A DNA stretch of 64,000 nt from Novosphingobium fluoreni (lineage in GTDB: Bacteria; Pseudomonadota; Alphaproteobacteria; Sphingomonadales; Sphingomonadaceae): assembly GCF_014196615.1 (NCBI RefSeq), contig NZ_JACIDY010000002.1:1-64000 (forward strand). Direction: 5' to 3'. Positions 7,742 to 16,639 of the stretch are shown piece after piece; position 1 is the stretch's first letter, and every line of letters starts with the position of its first letter. The notes beneath the pieces were generated by a model that worked only from the letters and a program-made list of their open reading frames with translations, ran no database searches and was not told the origin of the DNA. The position numbers and the translations under genes were made by a program.

Positions 7742-8512
7742 TCAATCCTTCCCGCTGCCCGGCTCGGCCATGCCGCGATGCAGCTGCGCCGGCACGGATT
7801 GTGGCAGCACACCCGACGCGGCGACCTGGAGCTTGTTCTTCCAGCCCGAGATTATCGTGTCCTTGCCGGCCATCAGCGCGTCCCAGCCGTCCTTCGCGAC
7901 ATCCGCAGGATCGGATTTCTTGTCATTCTGGCCGACCTTGGTGTCATCCATGCCGGCACGGTGGAAGAACTCGGTCTCGACCGGTCCAGGTTCGAGGGTG
8001 GTGATTGTGATCCCGGCATGCTCCTTGAGCTCATTGCGGATCGCGGCGGTGAAATTGTCGATGAACGCCTTCGTGCCGTTATAGACCGCCGAGAAGCTGC
8101 CCGGCATCCAGCCCGCGATTGAGCCGGTCACGAGAACCTTGCCTTCGCCCTGCGCCACCATCTTCGCGAGTACCTTCTGCAACAGGTAAACGGTGCCCGT
8201 CACATTGGTGTCGATGACATGGCGCCAGTCACTGACGGCGTGGTCGAGAAACGGTCCGCCGAGGCCATGCCCAGCATTCGCGCACAGCAGATCGATACGC
8301 CGGCCACCGGCGGCGTCGAGCAGTCGATCGACCCCTTCGAGCGTCGCGAGATCGACTTCGAGCGTCCGGGCATTGGCATTCCCGACTGACGGATCGACAA
8401 AGGGCGTGTCGGCAACCAGCAGCAGGTCATATCCGTCCGCAACCGCCAGTCTGGCAAGCTCGGCGCCGATGCCGGTCGAAGCGCCGGTGATGATTGCGAA
8501 TTTGTCAGCCAT
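7742..8512 (-). CDS. Short-chain dehydrogenase/reductase (DltE-like)
   Basis: The 256-residue classical SDR contains the NAD(P)-binding TGASTGIG (residues 9-16), the NAG motif in LLCANAGHG, catalytic Ser in VTGSIAG and YNGTK as the YxxxK catalytic pair. It would reduce a carbonyl or oxidise an alcohol with NAD(P)H in the cytoplasm. The C-terminal part (TLEPGPVETEFFHRAGM) matches DltE/YqjQ-type SDRs. It sits 12 bases after the alcohol dehydrogenase gene in the same operon. Substrate unknown. Confidence 0.88.
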   Translation of the reverse strand: MADKFAIITGASTGIGAELARLAVADGYDLLLVADTPFVDPSVGNANARTLEVDLATLEGVDRLLDAAGGRRIDLLCANAGHGLGGPFLDHAVSDWRHVIDTNVTGTVYLLQKVLAKMVAQGEGKVLVTGSIAGWMPGSFSAVYNGTKAFIDNFTAAIRNELKEHAGITITTLEPGPVETEFFHRAGMDDTKVGQNDKKSDPADVAKDGWDALMAGKDTIISGWKNKLQVAASGVLPQSVPAQLHRGMAEPGSGKD

Positions 8513-8524
8513 GTCGGTTTCTCC

Positions 8525-9715
8525 TTACGCGGCGACCCGGTCGAGGCCCGGTTTCAGGACCACCTTGGTCACGTCGTTCTGGTGATCGTGGAAGATCTTG
8601 TAGCCCTCAGGCGCCTCGCTCAGCGCCATGCGGTGGCTGATCAGGAAGGTCGTATCGATCTTCCCTTCCATGATCGCAGCGAGCAGCCCGGGCAGATAAT
8701 GCTGCACATGGGTCTGGCCCGTCTTTAGGGTCAGTCCCTTCTCCATGAAGGCGCCGAGCGGAAATTTGTCGACAAAGCCGCCATAGACCGCAGGCATCGA
8801 CACGCGACCGCCCTTGCGGCAGGCGATGATCGCCTGGCGGATCGAATGGGTGCGGTCGGTGCCGGTGAAGGTCGAGACCTTGATCTGGTCCCAGACATTG
8901 TCGACGAACAGGCCGTGCGCCTCAAGGCCGACCGCGTCGATGCAGGCATCCGGGCCGATGCCGCCAGTCATCTCCATCAGCGCCTCGTAGGTCTTACTTT
9001 CCTCGAAGTTGAGGGTTTCGGCGCCGAACTTGGCCGCCAGTTCGAGCCGGCGCGGGAAATGGTCGATCGCGATGACGCGCTCAGCGCCCATCAGGAAGGC
9101 GGACTGCACGCAGAACAGGCCAACGGGACCGCAGCCCCAGACCGCGACCGTATCGCCCGGCTCGATCTGTGCGAATTCCGCCGCCTGCCAACCGGTCGGC
9201 AGGATGTCCGACAGGAACAGCACCTTGTCATCATCGATTCCGTCGGGAATGACGATCGGACCCACGTCGCTGAACGGCACGCGGACATATTCGGCTTGGC
9301 CCCCCGCATAGCCGCCGGTCATGTGGCTGTAGCCGAACAGCCCCGACATCGGCTGGCCGTAGAGCGTCTGAGCGATGTCCTGATTGTCCGCCGGATTGGC
9401 GTTGTCGCAGGCGGAATATTGATGCTTGCCGCAATGATAGCAACTGCCGCAGGCGATCGTGAACGGCACCACCACGCGCTGGCCCTTTTTGAGCGTTGAT
9501 TTGGGGCCGGTCTCGACCACCTCGCCCATGAACTCATGGCCGAGGATGTCACCCGCCTGCATCGTCGGGATGTAGCCGTCGTACAGATGGAGGTCCGACC
9601 CGCAGATCGCCGTCGAAGTGACCTTGATGATCGCATCGCGCGGGTTGAGGATTTCTGGATCATCGACAGTGTCGACGCGGACGTCATGCTTGCCGTGCCA
9701 GGTGAGCGCGCGCAT
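8525..9715 (-). CDS. Zinc-dependent alcohol dehydrogenase (formaldehyde dehydrogenase-like MDR)
   Basis: The 396-residue medium-chain dehydrogenase shows catalytic zinc ligands in [11 protein letters not shown] and LGHEFMGEV, the structural zinc cluster [15 protein letters not shown], and the NAD-binding GCGPVG near residue 190. Length and the [20 protein letters not shown] insertion resemble glutathione-independent formaldehyde dehydrogenase-like enzymes. It likely oxidises short alcohols or aldehydes under stress. Its start overlaps the stop of the SRPBCC gene by one base (TGATG on the minus strand), showing an operon. Confidence 0.88.
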   Translation of the reverse strand: MRALTWHGKHDVRVDTVDDPEILNPRDAIIKVTSTAICGSDLHLYDGYIPTMQAGDILGHEFMGEVVETGPKSTLKKGQRVVVPFTIACGSCYHCGKHQYSACDNANPADNQDIAQTLYGQPMSGLFGYSHMTGGYAGGQAEYVRVPFSDVGPIVIPDGIDDDKVLFLSDILPTGWQAAEFAQIEPGDTVAVWGCGPVGLFCVQSAFLMGAERVIAIDHFPRRLELAAKFGAETLNFEESKTYEALMEMTGGIGPDACIDAVGLEAHGLFVDNVWDQIKVSTFTGTDRTHSIRQAIIACRKGGRVSMPAVYGGFVDKFPLGAFMEKGLTLKTGQTHVQHYLPGLLAAIMEGKIDTTFLISHRMALSEAPEGYKIFHDHQNDVTKVVLKPGLDRVAA

Positions 9716-10290
9716 CAGGCGGTCTCCTCTTTCAATTGCTTGTGTGTCCGCGCTGCCGTGGCGATTTCGCCGGTCTCCATGAGCTGTTTGAAGCGCCGCA
9801 GGTCACGGCGCGCCTGAATCGCCGGCTCGCGCTGGAACATCTTGGCGATGACCTTGCCGATGAAGCCGGCGGGTGGATCGTAGAGAATGGTCGCGGTGAC
9901 CACCGTGCCGCGATCGCCTGCGTCCCTGAAGTCGATGCGTCCGCTATTGGGGACATCCGCGCCTTCCGTCGATGCCCAGGCGATCAGTTCGTCAGGCCGT
10001 TCCTCAGTGATGACGGCATCCCACTCGACGGTCTTGCCGCCGGGTGCCTTCACGACCCAATGGCTGGTGGTATCGTCGATCAAATCGACACGCTCGACAT
10101 TGTCCATGAAGCTGGGAAGTTTCGTGAAGTCGCGCCAATAGGCGTAGAGTTCGGCGCGTGGCCGGTTGATCGTCACGGAGCGGCCGACAAGACTATGGCC
10201 TTTGGCCTCGAGCAGATTCTCTGTCGCATCGATAATTCCGTCGCTGCGCTTCGACGTCGTGATCGGTGCATCGTCACGCAAATCGGCCAT
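9715..10290 (-). CDS. SRPBCC family (cyclase/dehydrase-like) protein
   Basis: The 191-residue protein has an N-terminal spacer and a START/SRPBCC core with [38 protein letters not shown] and [31 protein letters not shown] folds bind hydrophobic ligands; this subtype, often near DUF-type stress genes, is of unknown function. It is the first gene of the minus-strand operon 10290 to 6975, with a perfect EcfG-type promoter 53-78 bases upstream. Confidence 0.85.
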   Translation of the reverse strand: MADLRDDAPITTSKRSDGIIDATENLLEAKGHSLVGRSVTINRPRAELYAYWRDFTKLPSFMDNVERVDLIDDTTSHWVVKAPGGKTVEWDAVITEERPDELIAWASTEGADVPNSGRIDFRDAGDRGTVVTATILYDPPAGFIGKVIAKMFQREPAIQARRDLRRFKQLMETGEIATAARTHKQLKEETA

Positions 10291-10342
10291 TGCACTTCTC
10301 CTGCAGAGTGGGGTCTTCGGCGCTCGGGGGCTCGAATTGCAG

Positions 10343-10368
10343 AACGGGCATCATGGCCGCATCGTTCC
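10343..10368 (-). promoter_or_regulatory. EcfG-type (general stress sigma) promoter
   Basis: On the minus strand GGAAC (10368-10364) is followed by exactly 17 bases and CGTT (10346-10343), a perfect match to the alphaproteobacterial EcfG consensus GGAAC-N16/17-CGTT. It lies 53 bases before the ATG of the SRPBCC gene and should drive the six-gene minus-strand operon. Confidence 0.8.
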
Positions 10369-10590
10369 GGCAGGAAGCACAGCCTGTCACGGCCACGGCT
10401 CGGCCTGCGTCAATATCCGGCTGGCCGATGAGTCTTCGTGCCGAACCGATGGCCCGTGGTTTGTTCCCAGGGGTGGAATCTGCTATCGTGCGGACTAGCC
10501 GACGGCCAACGCACTGTCGGAGCTCAGCTGCGGACCTTCCGCGGACGCCATGCTATTCCTTCAATGCGCCGCCGCAAGGAAGGATCGAAC

Positions 10591-11581
10591 ATGTCACCGG
10601 TAAGTCTGCATTCCCTGTCCGATCCGCACTTTTCCGCCGACACGACAGCCTGGCTTGCGGCGATCGTCGAGGATTCAACCGATGCCATCCTCAGCAAGAC
10701 ACTCGATGGCACTATCACCAGCTGGAACGCGGGTGCTGAGCGCCTGTTCGGCTATTCGCGCGAGGAAGCCGTCGGAAGGCCGATCAGCCTGATCATACCG
10801 GAGGAGCGCCTACACGAGGAGGCCGATATCGTGGCCCGTTTGCGCCTGGGCGAACGCATCGGCCGGTTCGAGACGGTCCGGTGCACCCGAGAGGCCGTAC
10901 CCGTTCATGTCGAAGTGGCAATCTCGCCGCTTCGCAACGCCGACGGGACGATCATCGGCGCCTCCACGATTGCGCGCGATATCAGTGAACGGCTGCGACA
11001 TGCGAATGAGCAGGCGCTGCTGCTGAGCGAGATGAAGCATCGGGTGAAGAACCTGCTGTCGATCGTTCAGGGCCTGATCAGCATCGGCGGTCGCCGCGCC
11101 GATGATGTCCAGACGTTCACCGAGGAATTGAACGCCCGTATCACATCGCTCGCTGCCGCGCAGTCGCTGGTGCTGCACAGCGAGGACAGGGCCGACGACC
11201 CTAGGCGAGATCCTCGCGGCGGTGATGGCACCCTATGGAGATGACGGCATCGCGGTTGTGGATTGCGATACAGTGGTCGGCCAGCATGCGATGACGTCGC
11301 TTGCGCTGCTGTTCCACGAACTCGCCACCAATGCGGTCAAATATGGTGCGCTCTCCAATCCAGACGGTTCGCTCAGCGTCGACATCGCCACCGATGCCGC
11401 AGCGGTCTCCGTGTTCTGGCGGGAAGAGGGCGGCCAGTGGTCGGAAAAGCCTCAGGCGGGGTTCGGCACGAGCCTGCTCGACGCGACCCTCAGGGGACTT
11501 CAGGGAACGATTGTCCGGGAATGGCGCGACGGCGTCTTTGAGACTGTCCTGAAGCTCCCGCGGGATGCCCTGGCGCGCTGA
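10591..11581 (+). pseudogene. PAS-HWE sensor histidine kinase, frameshifted
   Basis: Residues 1-203 from ATG 10591 (AAGGA upstream) encode a PAS domain (DAILSKTLDGTITSWNAGAERLFGYS) and the HWE/HisKA_2 phosphoacceptor LSEMKHRVKNLLSIVQ with His150. At the CCC run 11199-11201 the frame breaks; removing one C continues as DDLGEILAAVMAPYGDDG into the ATPase domain (LLFHELATNAVKYGALS, N box; GFGTSLLDATLRGLQGTI, G box) to 11581. The two halves are open and conserved, so either this is a recent mutation or a sequencing error. HWE kinases often feed PhyR, the activator of the EcfG stress response, which fits the promoters here. Confidence 0.85.
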
Positions 11582-11607
11582 GGAAAAGCCACTGCCGCAT
11601 TTCCAAG

Positions 11608-11633
11608 GGAACGGTATCGGCAGGACAGAGGTT
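11608..11633 (+). promoter_or_regulatory. EcfG-like promoter upstream of cinA-like gene
   Basis: GGAAC at 11608-11612 is followed after 17 bases by GGTT at 11630-11633, one base off the CGTT consensus, 37 bases before the ATG at 11670. Confidence 0.5.
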
Positions 11634-11669
11634 TCTTACCAGCCGATGGCGCCGACAGAGAGAAGGAAG

Positions 11670-12239
11670 ATGTCCTCGCAGCACAAAGCCATGCCGACAC
11701 CGGACGCCGAGACGCTGTCGCCGGTTTTACCTGACGACATTATCGAGGCGGCAATGGTCCTGCTCGAAACCGCGAGCAAGGCCAAGATCGGGATCGCGAC
11801 CGCGGAAAGCTGCACCGGCGGGCTGCTTGCTTCGCTGCTTACGGATATCGAGGGCGCCAGCAACGCCTTCGACCGTGGCTTCGTTGTCTACAGTAACAAG
11901 GCCAAATGCGACCTGCTCGGGCTCAGCCATCAGATGATCGACGATTGCGGCGCGGTCAGCGAGCCGGTGGCGCGCGCCATGGCCGAAGGCGCCTTGCGCC
12001 GGTCGGACGCCCGGCTGGCGATTGCGATCACCGGCTTTGCCGGCCCCGGCGAACCCGGCGACGAACCCGGGCTGGTGCATTTCGCCTGCGCCGCGCATGG
12101 GGTGGAGACACGCCATATCGTCTGCCATTTCGGTGACATCGGGCGCGGTGCGACACGGATCGAGAGCCTGCGGGTCGCGCTCGACATGCTGCCCGACATG
12201 CTATCGGCTGTGGCGGGTCGACCGCAGCGGGCGGCCTGA
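11670..12239 (+). CDS. CinA C-terminal domain protein (NMN amidohydrolase PncC-like)
   Basis: The 189-residue protein is a stand-alone CinA C-terminal domain: ATAESCTGGLLASLLTDIEGASNAFDRGFVVYSNKAKCDLLG and AIAITGFAGPGEPGDEPGLVHFA. This domain deamidates nicotinamide mononucleotide to nicotinic acid mononucleotide in pyridine nucleotide salvage. The catalytic-type Ser in ESCTGG and the conserved YSN..K motif are present. ATG 11670 is chosen over the longer frame because gaaggaag lies just upstream. It starts a cluster with 12249 and 12761. Confidence 0.88.
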   Translation: MSSQHKAMPTPDAETLSPVLPDDIIEAAMVLLETASKAKIGIATAESCTGGLLASLLTDIEGASNAFDRGFVVYSNKAKCDLLGLSHQMIDDCGAVSEPVARAMAEGALRRSDARLAIAITGFAGPGEPGDEPGLVHFACAAHGVETRHIVCHFGDIGRGATRIESLRVALDMLPDMLSAVAGRPQRAA

Positions 12240-12248
12240 GCTCTGGCC

Positions 12249-12761
12249 ATGGCAGCGCAGGCGCCGGACGGCATCACGCAAGAGCATGAAAGCAACAGCC
12301 GGAGGGCCAACCCCTGGCCGCTCCTCCTTCTCATCGTGTTGCTGGGCGCCGGACTGGCCGGCCTGTTCGGTGGCCAGCCGGCCATCGTTCGGCACTCGTC
12401 GAACGATATGGTCGCCATGAGCGTGCGAACGCCGGAAACGCTGCGCAACGGCATGGCGTTCGAGACGATCGTCGAGGTCACGCCGCAACGGCCGATCGGT
12501 GATCTCGTCATTGCCGTCTCGGATGTTCTGTGGCGGGAAATGACCATCAACACGATGATCCCGGCCGCAGGTGATGAAAGCCACAGGAGCGGCTTTCATC
12601 GCTTTTCCTTCGGTGACGCCAAGCCGGGCGAGACTTTCCGCTTCAAGATCGATGGCCAGATCAATCCACCGCTGTTCGCGGGAACGAGCGGCGAGGTCGT
12701 GGCGCTTGACGGCGAGCGTCGGCTGGCCGCTGTGCCGGTCACGATCAAGGTGCTGCCCTGA
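12249..12761 (+). CDS. Membrane-anchored hypothetical protein
   Basis: The 170-residue protein has one N-terminal transmembrane helix (about residues 22-40, PWPLLLLIVLLGAGLAGLFG) and a beta-rich periplasmic domain of about 125 residues with SVRTPETLRNGMAFETIVEVTPQRPIGDLVIAVSDVLWREMTINTMIPA. No catalytic motif was recognised. Its stop overlaps the start of the DUF421 gene (TGATG), which suggests the two proteins act together in the membrane. Confidence 0.75.
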   Translation: MAAQAPDGITQEHESNSRRANPWPLLLLIVLLGAGLAGLFGGQPAIVRHSSNDMVAMSVRTPETLRNGMAFETIVEVTPQRPIGDLVIAVSDVLWREMTINTMIPAAGDESHRSGFHRFSFGDAKPGETFRFKIDGQINPPLFAGTSGEVVALDGERRLAAVPVTIKVLP

Positions 12762-13243
12762 TGGACATCATCCTGCGCGCCAGCGTGATGTTCTTCGTCA
12801 TGTATCTGTTGCTCCGGCTGTTGGGCAAGCGGGAGCTGAGCCAGGTCACGCCGTTCGAACTGGTGCTGCTCGTCGTGATGGGCGACCTGGTCCAGCAGGG
12901 CATTACCCATAATGATCTCAGCATGACGGGCGCCGCCCTCGCCATTGGCACCATCGCCTTCTGGGCACTGGCGCTGAGCTGGGCCACCTATCTCTCCCCA
13001 CGCGCCGAAAGGTTGCTGGAAGGCGTGCCACGCGTGTTGGTCAAGAACGGTGAACTGATCATGGCTAATATGCGCCGCGATCGCATCACCCGTGCTGAAG
13101 TGGAAATCGAGATGCGTCTCGCGGGCATCGCCCATATTGCCGAGGTTGCGTGGGCCATCCTCGAGCCCAATGGCAAGATCAGCTTCATCGCGAAGAAGGA
13201 AGAAGAGACATCCAAACAGGAAGATGATGACAAGACGGTGTGA
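12761..13243 (+). CDS. DUF421 (YetF-like) membrane protein
   Basis: The 160-residue protein has about three transmembrane helices (residues 1-20, 33-50, 60-80) and then the DUF421 cytoplasmic part: SPRAERLLEGVPRVLVKNGELIMANMRRDRITRAEVEIEMRLAGI. The KRELSQVTPFELVLLVVMGDLVQQ segment is characteristic. The Lys/Glu-rich end (KKEEETSKQEDDDK) is soluble. DUF421 proteins are linked to stress and spore functions, but the molecular role is unclear. It is translationally coupled to the preceding gene. Confidence 0.87.
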   Translation: MDIILRASVMFFVMYLLLRLLGKRELSQVTPFELVLLVVMGDLVQQGITHNDLSMTGAALAIGTIAFWALALSWATYLSPRAERLLEGVPRVLVKNGELIMANMRRDRITRAEVEIEMRLAGIAHIAEVAWAILEPNGKISFIAKKEEETSKQEDDDKTV

Positions 13244-13296
13244 AGGTGATCGCATTCAACTGCTTCACGCTTCGTCGTGCTGCGAGTCGCTTGCAG

Positions 13297-13322
13297 GGAA
13301 CGGATGCCATGATCCGCTCATT
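13297..13322 (+). promoter_or_regulatory. EcfG-like promoter upstream of hemerythrin gene
   Basis: GGAAC (13297-13301) is followed after 17 bases by CATT (13319-13322), one mismatch to the CGTT element, 30 bases before the ATG at 13352. Confidence 0.5.
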
Positions 13323-13351
13323 TTCCGGGTAGCACTCCAAAGGAGGATATC

Positions 13352-13864
13352 ATGCCCCGCGAAACCTTCACCGACGCCATCGCCTTGCTCAAGGCCGACC
13401 ACCGCAAGGTCGAGGATCTGTTCGAGCAGTTCGAGAAAGCCACATCATCGAGCAGCAAACAGAAGCTCGCCCACGCGATATGCACGGAACTCAAGATCCA
13501 CACGCTGATCGAGGAAGAAATCTTCTATCCCGCCTTTCGCGGGAAGATTGAGAGCGACACGCTCGACGAAGCCTATGTCGAGCATGACGGCGCCAAGGTG
13601 CTGGTGAACGACATCGAGGCCGGCAGCCCCCAGGACGATTTCTACGACGCCAAGGTCAAGGTCCTCTCCGAGGAGATCAAGCACCACGTCCATGAAGAAG
13701 AAATGCCGTCCGAAGGCATGTTCGCCCAATGCCGGAAGACCGATGTCGATCTGGTCGTGCTGCGCGACCAGATGCTGGCCCGCAAGGAGGAACTATTGGC
13801 GCAGGCGAAATCGGCTGGCCTGCCGCTGGCACAGCCGACCGCCGTGCATCTGATCGCGGCCTAA
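13352..13864 (+). CDS. Hemerythrin HHE cation-binding domain protein
   Basis: The 170-residue protein contains the HHE pattern: LLKADHRKVEDLFEQFE (first His), IHTLIEEEIFYPAF (His...E/E), YVEHDGAKVLVNDIE, and HHVHEEEMPSEGMF. These residues form a di-iron site that binds oxygen, nitric oxide or reactive species. A strong AAAGGAGG lies 8 bases upstream of ATG 13352. HHE proteins of this size are frequent EcfG-regulon members, consistent with the promoter-like sequence upstream. It precedes the SDR gene by 25 bases. Confidence 0.9.
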   Translation: MPRETFTDAIALLKADHRKVEDLFEQFEKATSSSSKQKLAHAICTELKIHTLIEEEIFYPAFRGKIESDTLDEAYVEHDGAKVLVNDIEAGSPQDDFYDAKVKVLSEEIKHHVHEEEMPSEGMFAQCRKTDVDLVVLRDQMLARKEELLAQAKSAGLPLAQPTAVHLIAA

Positions 13865-13889
13865 CGCTCTAACTGCGAAGGATGTGGCC

Positions 13890-14747
13890 ATGACCGGCGA
13901 TCCCCGTCCGCCTTACCCCGAGCAGCAGCAGCCGATGCCGGGCAGGACCGATGCAATGGACCCGCGGCCCGACCACGGCGAGGAGAGCTATGCCGGCTCC
14001 GGCCGGCTGGCGGGCAAGCGCGCGATCATCACCGGCGGCGACAGCGGCATCGGGCGGGCGGTGGCGATCGCCTATGCGCGCGAAGGCGCCGACCTTCTCA
14101 TCTCCTATCTCGACGAGCATGAAGATGCTCGCGAAACCCAAAAATGGATTGAAAAGGCGGGGCGGAAGGCGGTTCTGGTGCCCGGAGACATCAGTGACGC
14201 CGGGCATTGCGGGGCGATTGTCGAGAAGGCGATCGCGAAGCTGGGCGGTATCGATATTCTCGTCAACAATGCGGCCCATCAGGCGAGCTTCGAGGATATC
14301 GAGGACATTTCCGATGACGAGTGGCAGTTGACCTTCGCTGTCAACATCCACGCGATGTTCTACCTTTCCAAGGCTGCGGTCCCGCATCTGATGAAGGGTG
14401 GCGTGATCATCAACACGACCTCTATCAACGCCGATCAGCCCAATGCCAGCCTGCTCGCCTATGCGACCACCAAGGGCGCGATCCAGAATTTCACGATGGG
14501 CCTCGCGCAGATGCTTGCGGACAAGGGCATCCGCGTGAACTGCGTCGCGCCCGGCCCGGTGTGGACGCCGCTGATCCCTTCGACCATGCCGCCCGAGGCG
14601 GTGAAGACATTCGGCGAAAACACACCGCTTGGCCGCGCCGCGCAGCCGCGCGAACTTGCACCTCCCTATGTGATGCTTGCCAGCGATGAGGCGAGCTACA
14701 TCACCGGCGCGACCGTGCCGGTGACGGGTGGCCGCCCATTTATCTAG
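13890..14747 (+). CDS. Short-chain dehydrogenase/reductase (YghA/general stress protein 39-like)
   Basis: The 285-residue SDR has an N-terminal extension (residues 1-38, MTGDPRPPYPEQQQPMPG) typical of YghA/YhdF/GSP39-type stress SDRs, then TGGDSGIG, NNAAHQ, TTSINADQPNASLLAYATTKGA with YxxxK, and a C-terminal GATVPVTGGRPFI. It reduces carbonyls with NAD(P)H. The ATG at 13890 has AGGA at the right spacing; an in-frame GTG at 13884 is less likely. It is the last gene of the stress module. Confidence 0.88.
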   Translation: MTGDPRPPYPEQQQPMPGRTDAMDPRPDHGEESYAGSGRLAGKRAIITGGDSGIGRAVAIAYAREGADLLISYLDEHEDARETQKWIEKAGRKAVLVPGDISDAGHCGAIVEKAIAKLGGIDILVNNAAHQASFEDIEDISDDEWQLTFAVNIHAMFYLSKAAVPHLMKGGVIINTTSINADQPNASLLAYATTKGAIQNFTMGLAQMLADKGIRVNCVAPGPVWTPLIPSTMPPEAVKTFGENTPLGRAAQPRELAPPYVMLASDEASYITGATVPVTGGRPFI

Positions 14748-15446
14748 GCCGTAGCGATCTCAAGTGGCAGGCACAGCGACGGAGGCTATTCGAGGTCTTC
14801 GATTCCGCAACCGCTGCCACCTCAACCTTGCAATGAGCCGCCCAATTCCGCCGCCGGTTCGATCCTGTTGAAATGGTGCGCCCGGAATGATCGACTATCT
14901 GTCGGTCATGACACTACCTGAGTGAGTTTCATCCGCTTTTTGGTGCTATCGCTTCGCCCTTGACGGTTCAAGTTGGGGCATGAAGCTGACACGCCCCCCG
15001 GGACGTCACCAGAGAGTGCTTTTGCCAGGTAAGGTGAAGACAAGATCTGGCGTCTCAGTGCGTCGCACTGATCGCGCTCTACCTCCGCTTCGCTCCGGCC
15101 GAGTCGCCTGATCGGCGTCTCGTCGGCTTGGCCGTCACGATCGCCTGACGCGTGTCCCGCCTGCTGTGGGCAGGCCGGTGTGAGCTGCCTTGCAGCTCGT
15201 CAGTTGTCGCCCGCGCTGGTGCGCGCGGCGGCGTAGGCCTTTGGCGGCATCAAGGTGACGGGGGGCGTCGCTGCCCGTTAGCCCCGCCTCGCCGGGGCGC
15301 AACCCCGCCTCGCTGCACTTGCAGGTCCTCCACTTCGTTGCAGCCTTGTCAGGTGCGCCCCGCCTTGGCCGGCGGGGCTGTTGGTCCGCTCCTGCCGCCC
15401 CCCGCCACCCTGGCGCCGGTCAATGGCGGTTTGAGGAGTGAAGGAC
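14748..15446. other. Long GC-rich intergenic leader before ardC
   Basis: No convincing coding frame exists in these ~700 bases; a plus-strand frame from 15152 runs out of phase into ardC and has unnatural composition. The right half is extremely G+C-rich with short dyads, for example cagtgc-gtc-gcactg near 15055 and ccccgcc-ttgg-ccggcgggg near 15361. It may be an untranslated leader or the remains of a junction between the stress module and the mobilisation module. Confidence 0.4.
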
Positions 15447-16331
15447 ATGAAGGACCATCGTCAGAGCCTCTACGCCGAGGTAACGCAGCGGATCATCGCG
15501 GAGCTGGAAGCAGGCAGGTTGCCGTGGGTGCAGCCTTGGGATGCAAGCCAGTGTGCGTGCACGATGCCGAGCAACGCGATGTCGGGACGAAGCTATTCTG
15601 GGATCAACGTGCTGATCCTGTGGGGGGCCGGCGTGGAGCAGGGCTTCACCTCCCAGCGCTGGCTGACCTACCGGCAGGCCGAACAGGCAGGCGGACATGT
15701 GCGGCGCGGCGAGAAGGGCACGGTCATCTGCTATGCCGATCGCTTCACCCTCAGGGACGGGGCGGACAAGGCCCAGAGCGAGGATCGCGAGGCGAGGACG
15801 GTTGCATTCCTCAATCGGTTCACCGTCTTCAACGTGGATCAATGCGAAGGGCTGCCAGAGGCGCTGAAAAGCCTGCAGGTCTCGGCGGATCCGATCGTTG
15901 CGGTTGAGGCCGTCGACGCGATCATCCGTGCCAGTGGTGCCGACGTCCGGATCGGTGGTGGCGAGGCCTACTACTCGCCGGTGCAGGACTATGTGGCAGT
16001 GCCACCGCAAGCTGCCTTCCACGAGCCGATCAACTGGTACCGCACGGCACTGCATGAGCTGGGGCACTGGACCGGGCACACGAGCCGATTGGGACGCGAT
16101 CAGTCGGGCAAGTTTGGATCAGCCGCTTATGCCCGGGAAGAACTTGTCGCCGAGATGGCGAGCGCGTTTGCCTGTGCCTCGCTCGGCATCGTGCCGACAG
16201 TGCGCCATGCCGACTACGTGGGTGCCTGGCTCCCGGTGCTGCGTGCCGACGAGAAGGCGATCTTTCGGGCCGCGAGTGCAGCCAGCAAGGCAGCGGACTT
16301 TCTCCTGAGCTGTGGGGAGGCGCAAGCATGA
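15447..16331 (+). CDS. ardC: ArdC-like antirestriction protein (ssDNA-binding domain plus zincin)
   Basis: The 294-residue protein has the ArdC N-terminal domain (residues 1-130; YAEVTQRIIAELEAGRLPWVQPW, NAMSGRSYSGINVLILW, WLTYRQAEQAGGHVRRGEKG) and a C-terminal zinc metallopeptidase-like domain with HELGHWTGH and the later EELVAEMASAF glutamate. ArdC proteins bind single-stranded DNA entering a recipient and protect it from restriction. ATG 15447 follows GAGGAG by 8 bases. It overlaps the next gene by four bases (ATGA). Typical cargo of sphingomonad conjugative modules. Confidence 0.9.
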   Translation: MKDHRQSLYAEVTQRIIAELEAGRLPWVQPWDASQCACTMPSNAMSGRSYSGINVLILWGAGVEQGFTSQRWLTYRQAEQAGGHVRRGEKGTVICYADRFTLRDGADKAQSEDREARTVAFLNRFTVFNVDQCEGLPEALKSLQVSADPIVAVEAVDAIIRASGADVRIGGGEAYYSPVQDYVAVPPQAAFHEPINWYRTALHELGHWTGHTSRLGRDQSGKFGSAAYAREELVAEMASAFACASLGIVPTVRHADYVGAWLPVLRADEKAIFRAASAASKAADFLLSCGEAQA

Positions 16332-16576
16332 GCGAGCAGCGTCCCTCGCGTGCCTTCGTGAGGAAGGCACGCCGCAGCCTGCGGCGCATGACCAATCTGC
16401 AGCGTGAGGTGTTCCTGGCCATGCGCTTTGAAGAGGGTGTGACTTACGCCCAGCTGGCTAAACGCTATGGCCTGACCGAGAGCGAGGTGCAGCACGCGTT
16501 CGCATGCGCGCTATTCATCTTCGCCAAGAGCATACGCAAGCCTGAGTCCTGGTGGTGGCGCTTGTGGCCATGGTGA
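16328..16576 (+). CDS. Sigma-70 region 4-like HTH protein
   Basis: The 82-residue protein has RRMTNLQREVFLAMRFEEGVTYAQLAKRYGLTESEVQHAFACALFIFAKS, a sigma-factor region-4-type helix-turn-helix, without region 2. It ends in a Trp-rich WWWRLWPW tail. It starts inside the ardC stop codon, so it is coupled to ardC. Such stand-alone region-4 proteins occur next to ardC/traA in sphingomonad plasmids and could regulate transfer genes; that role is inferred. Confidence 0.75.
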   Translation: MSEQRPSRAFVRKARRSLRRMTNLQREVFLAMRFEEGVTYAQLAKRYGLTESEVQHAFACALFIFAKSIRKPESWWWRLWPW

Positions 16577-16639
16577 CCAGCCACACCCGTCAAGCGATGG
16601 CTTGCCATCGCTCGGCTGCCGCGACAGGGTAGCCGTGTT

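Noticed and set aside
5141..10290. Large antisense frames over the stress genes
   Set aside because: All overlap genes with clear domains in other frames; codon composition indicates shadows.
14748..15446. Possible CRISPR or tandem repeat array in the GC-rich leader
   Set aside because: Short G/C motifs recur but there is no regular repeat length or spacer structure. No CRISPR array was found anywhere in the window.
15152..15907. A 251-residue frame overlapping ardC out of phase
   Set aside because: ArdC motifs lie in the other frame; this one is a shadow caused by high GC content.
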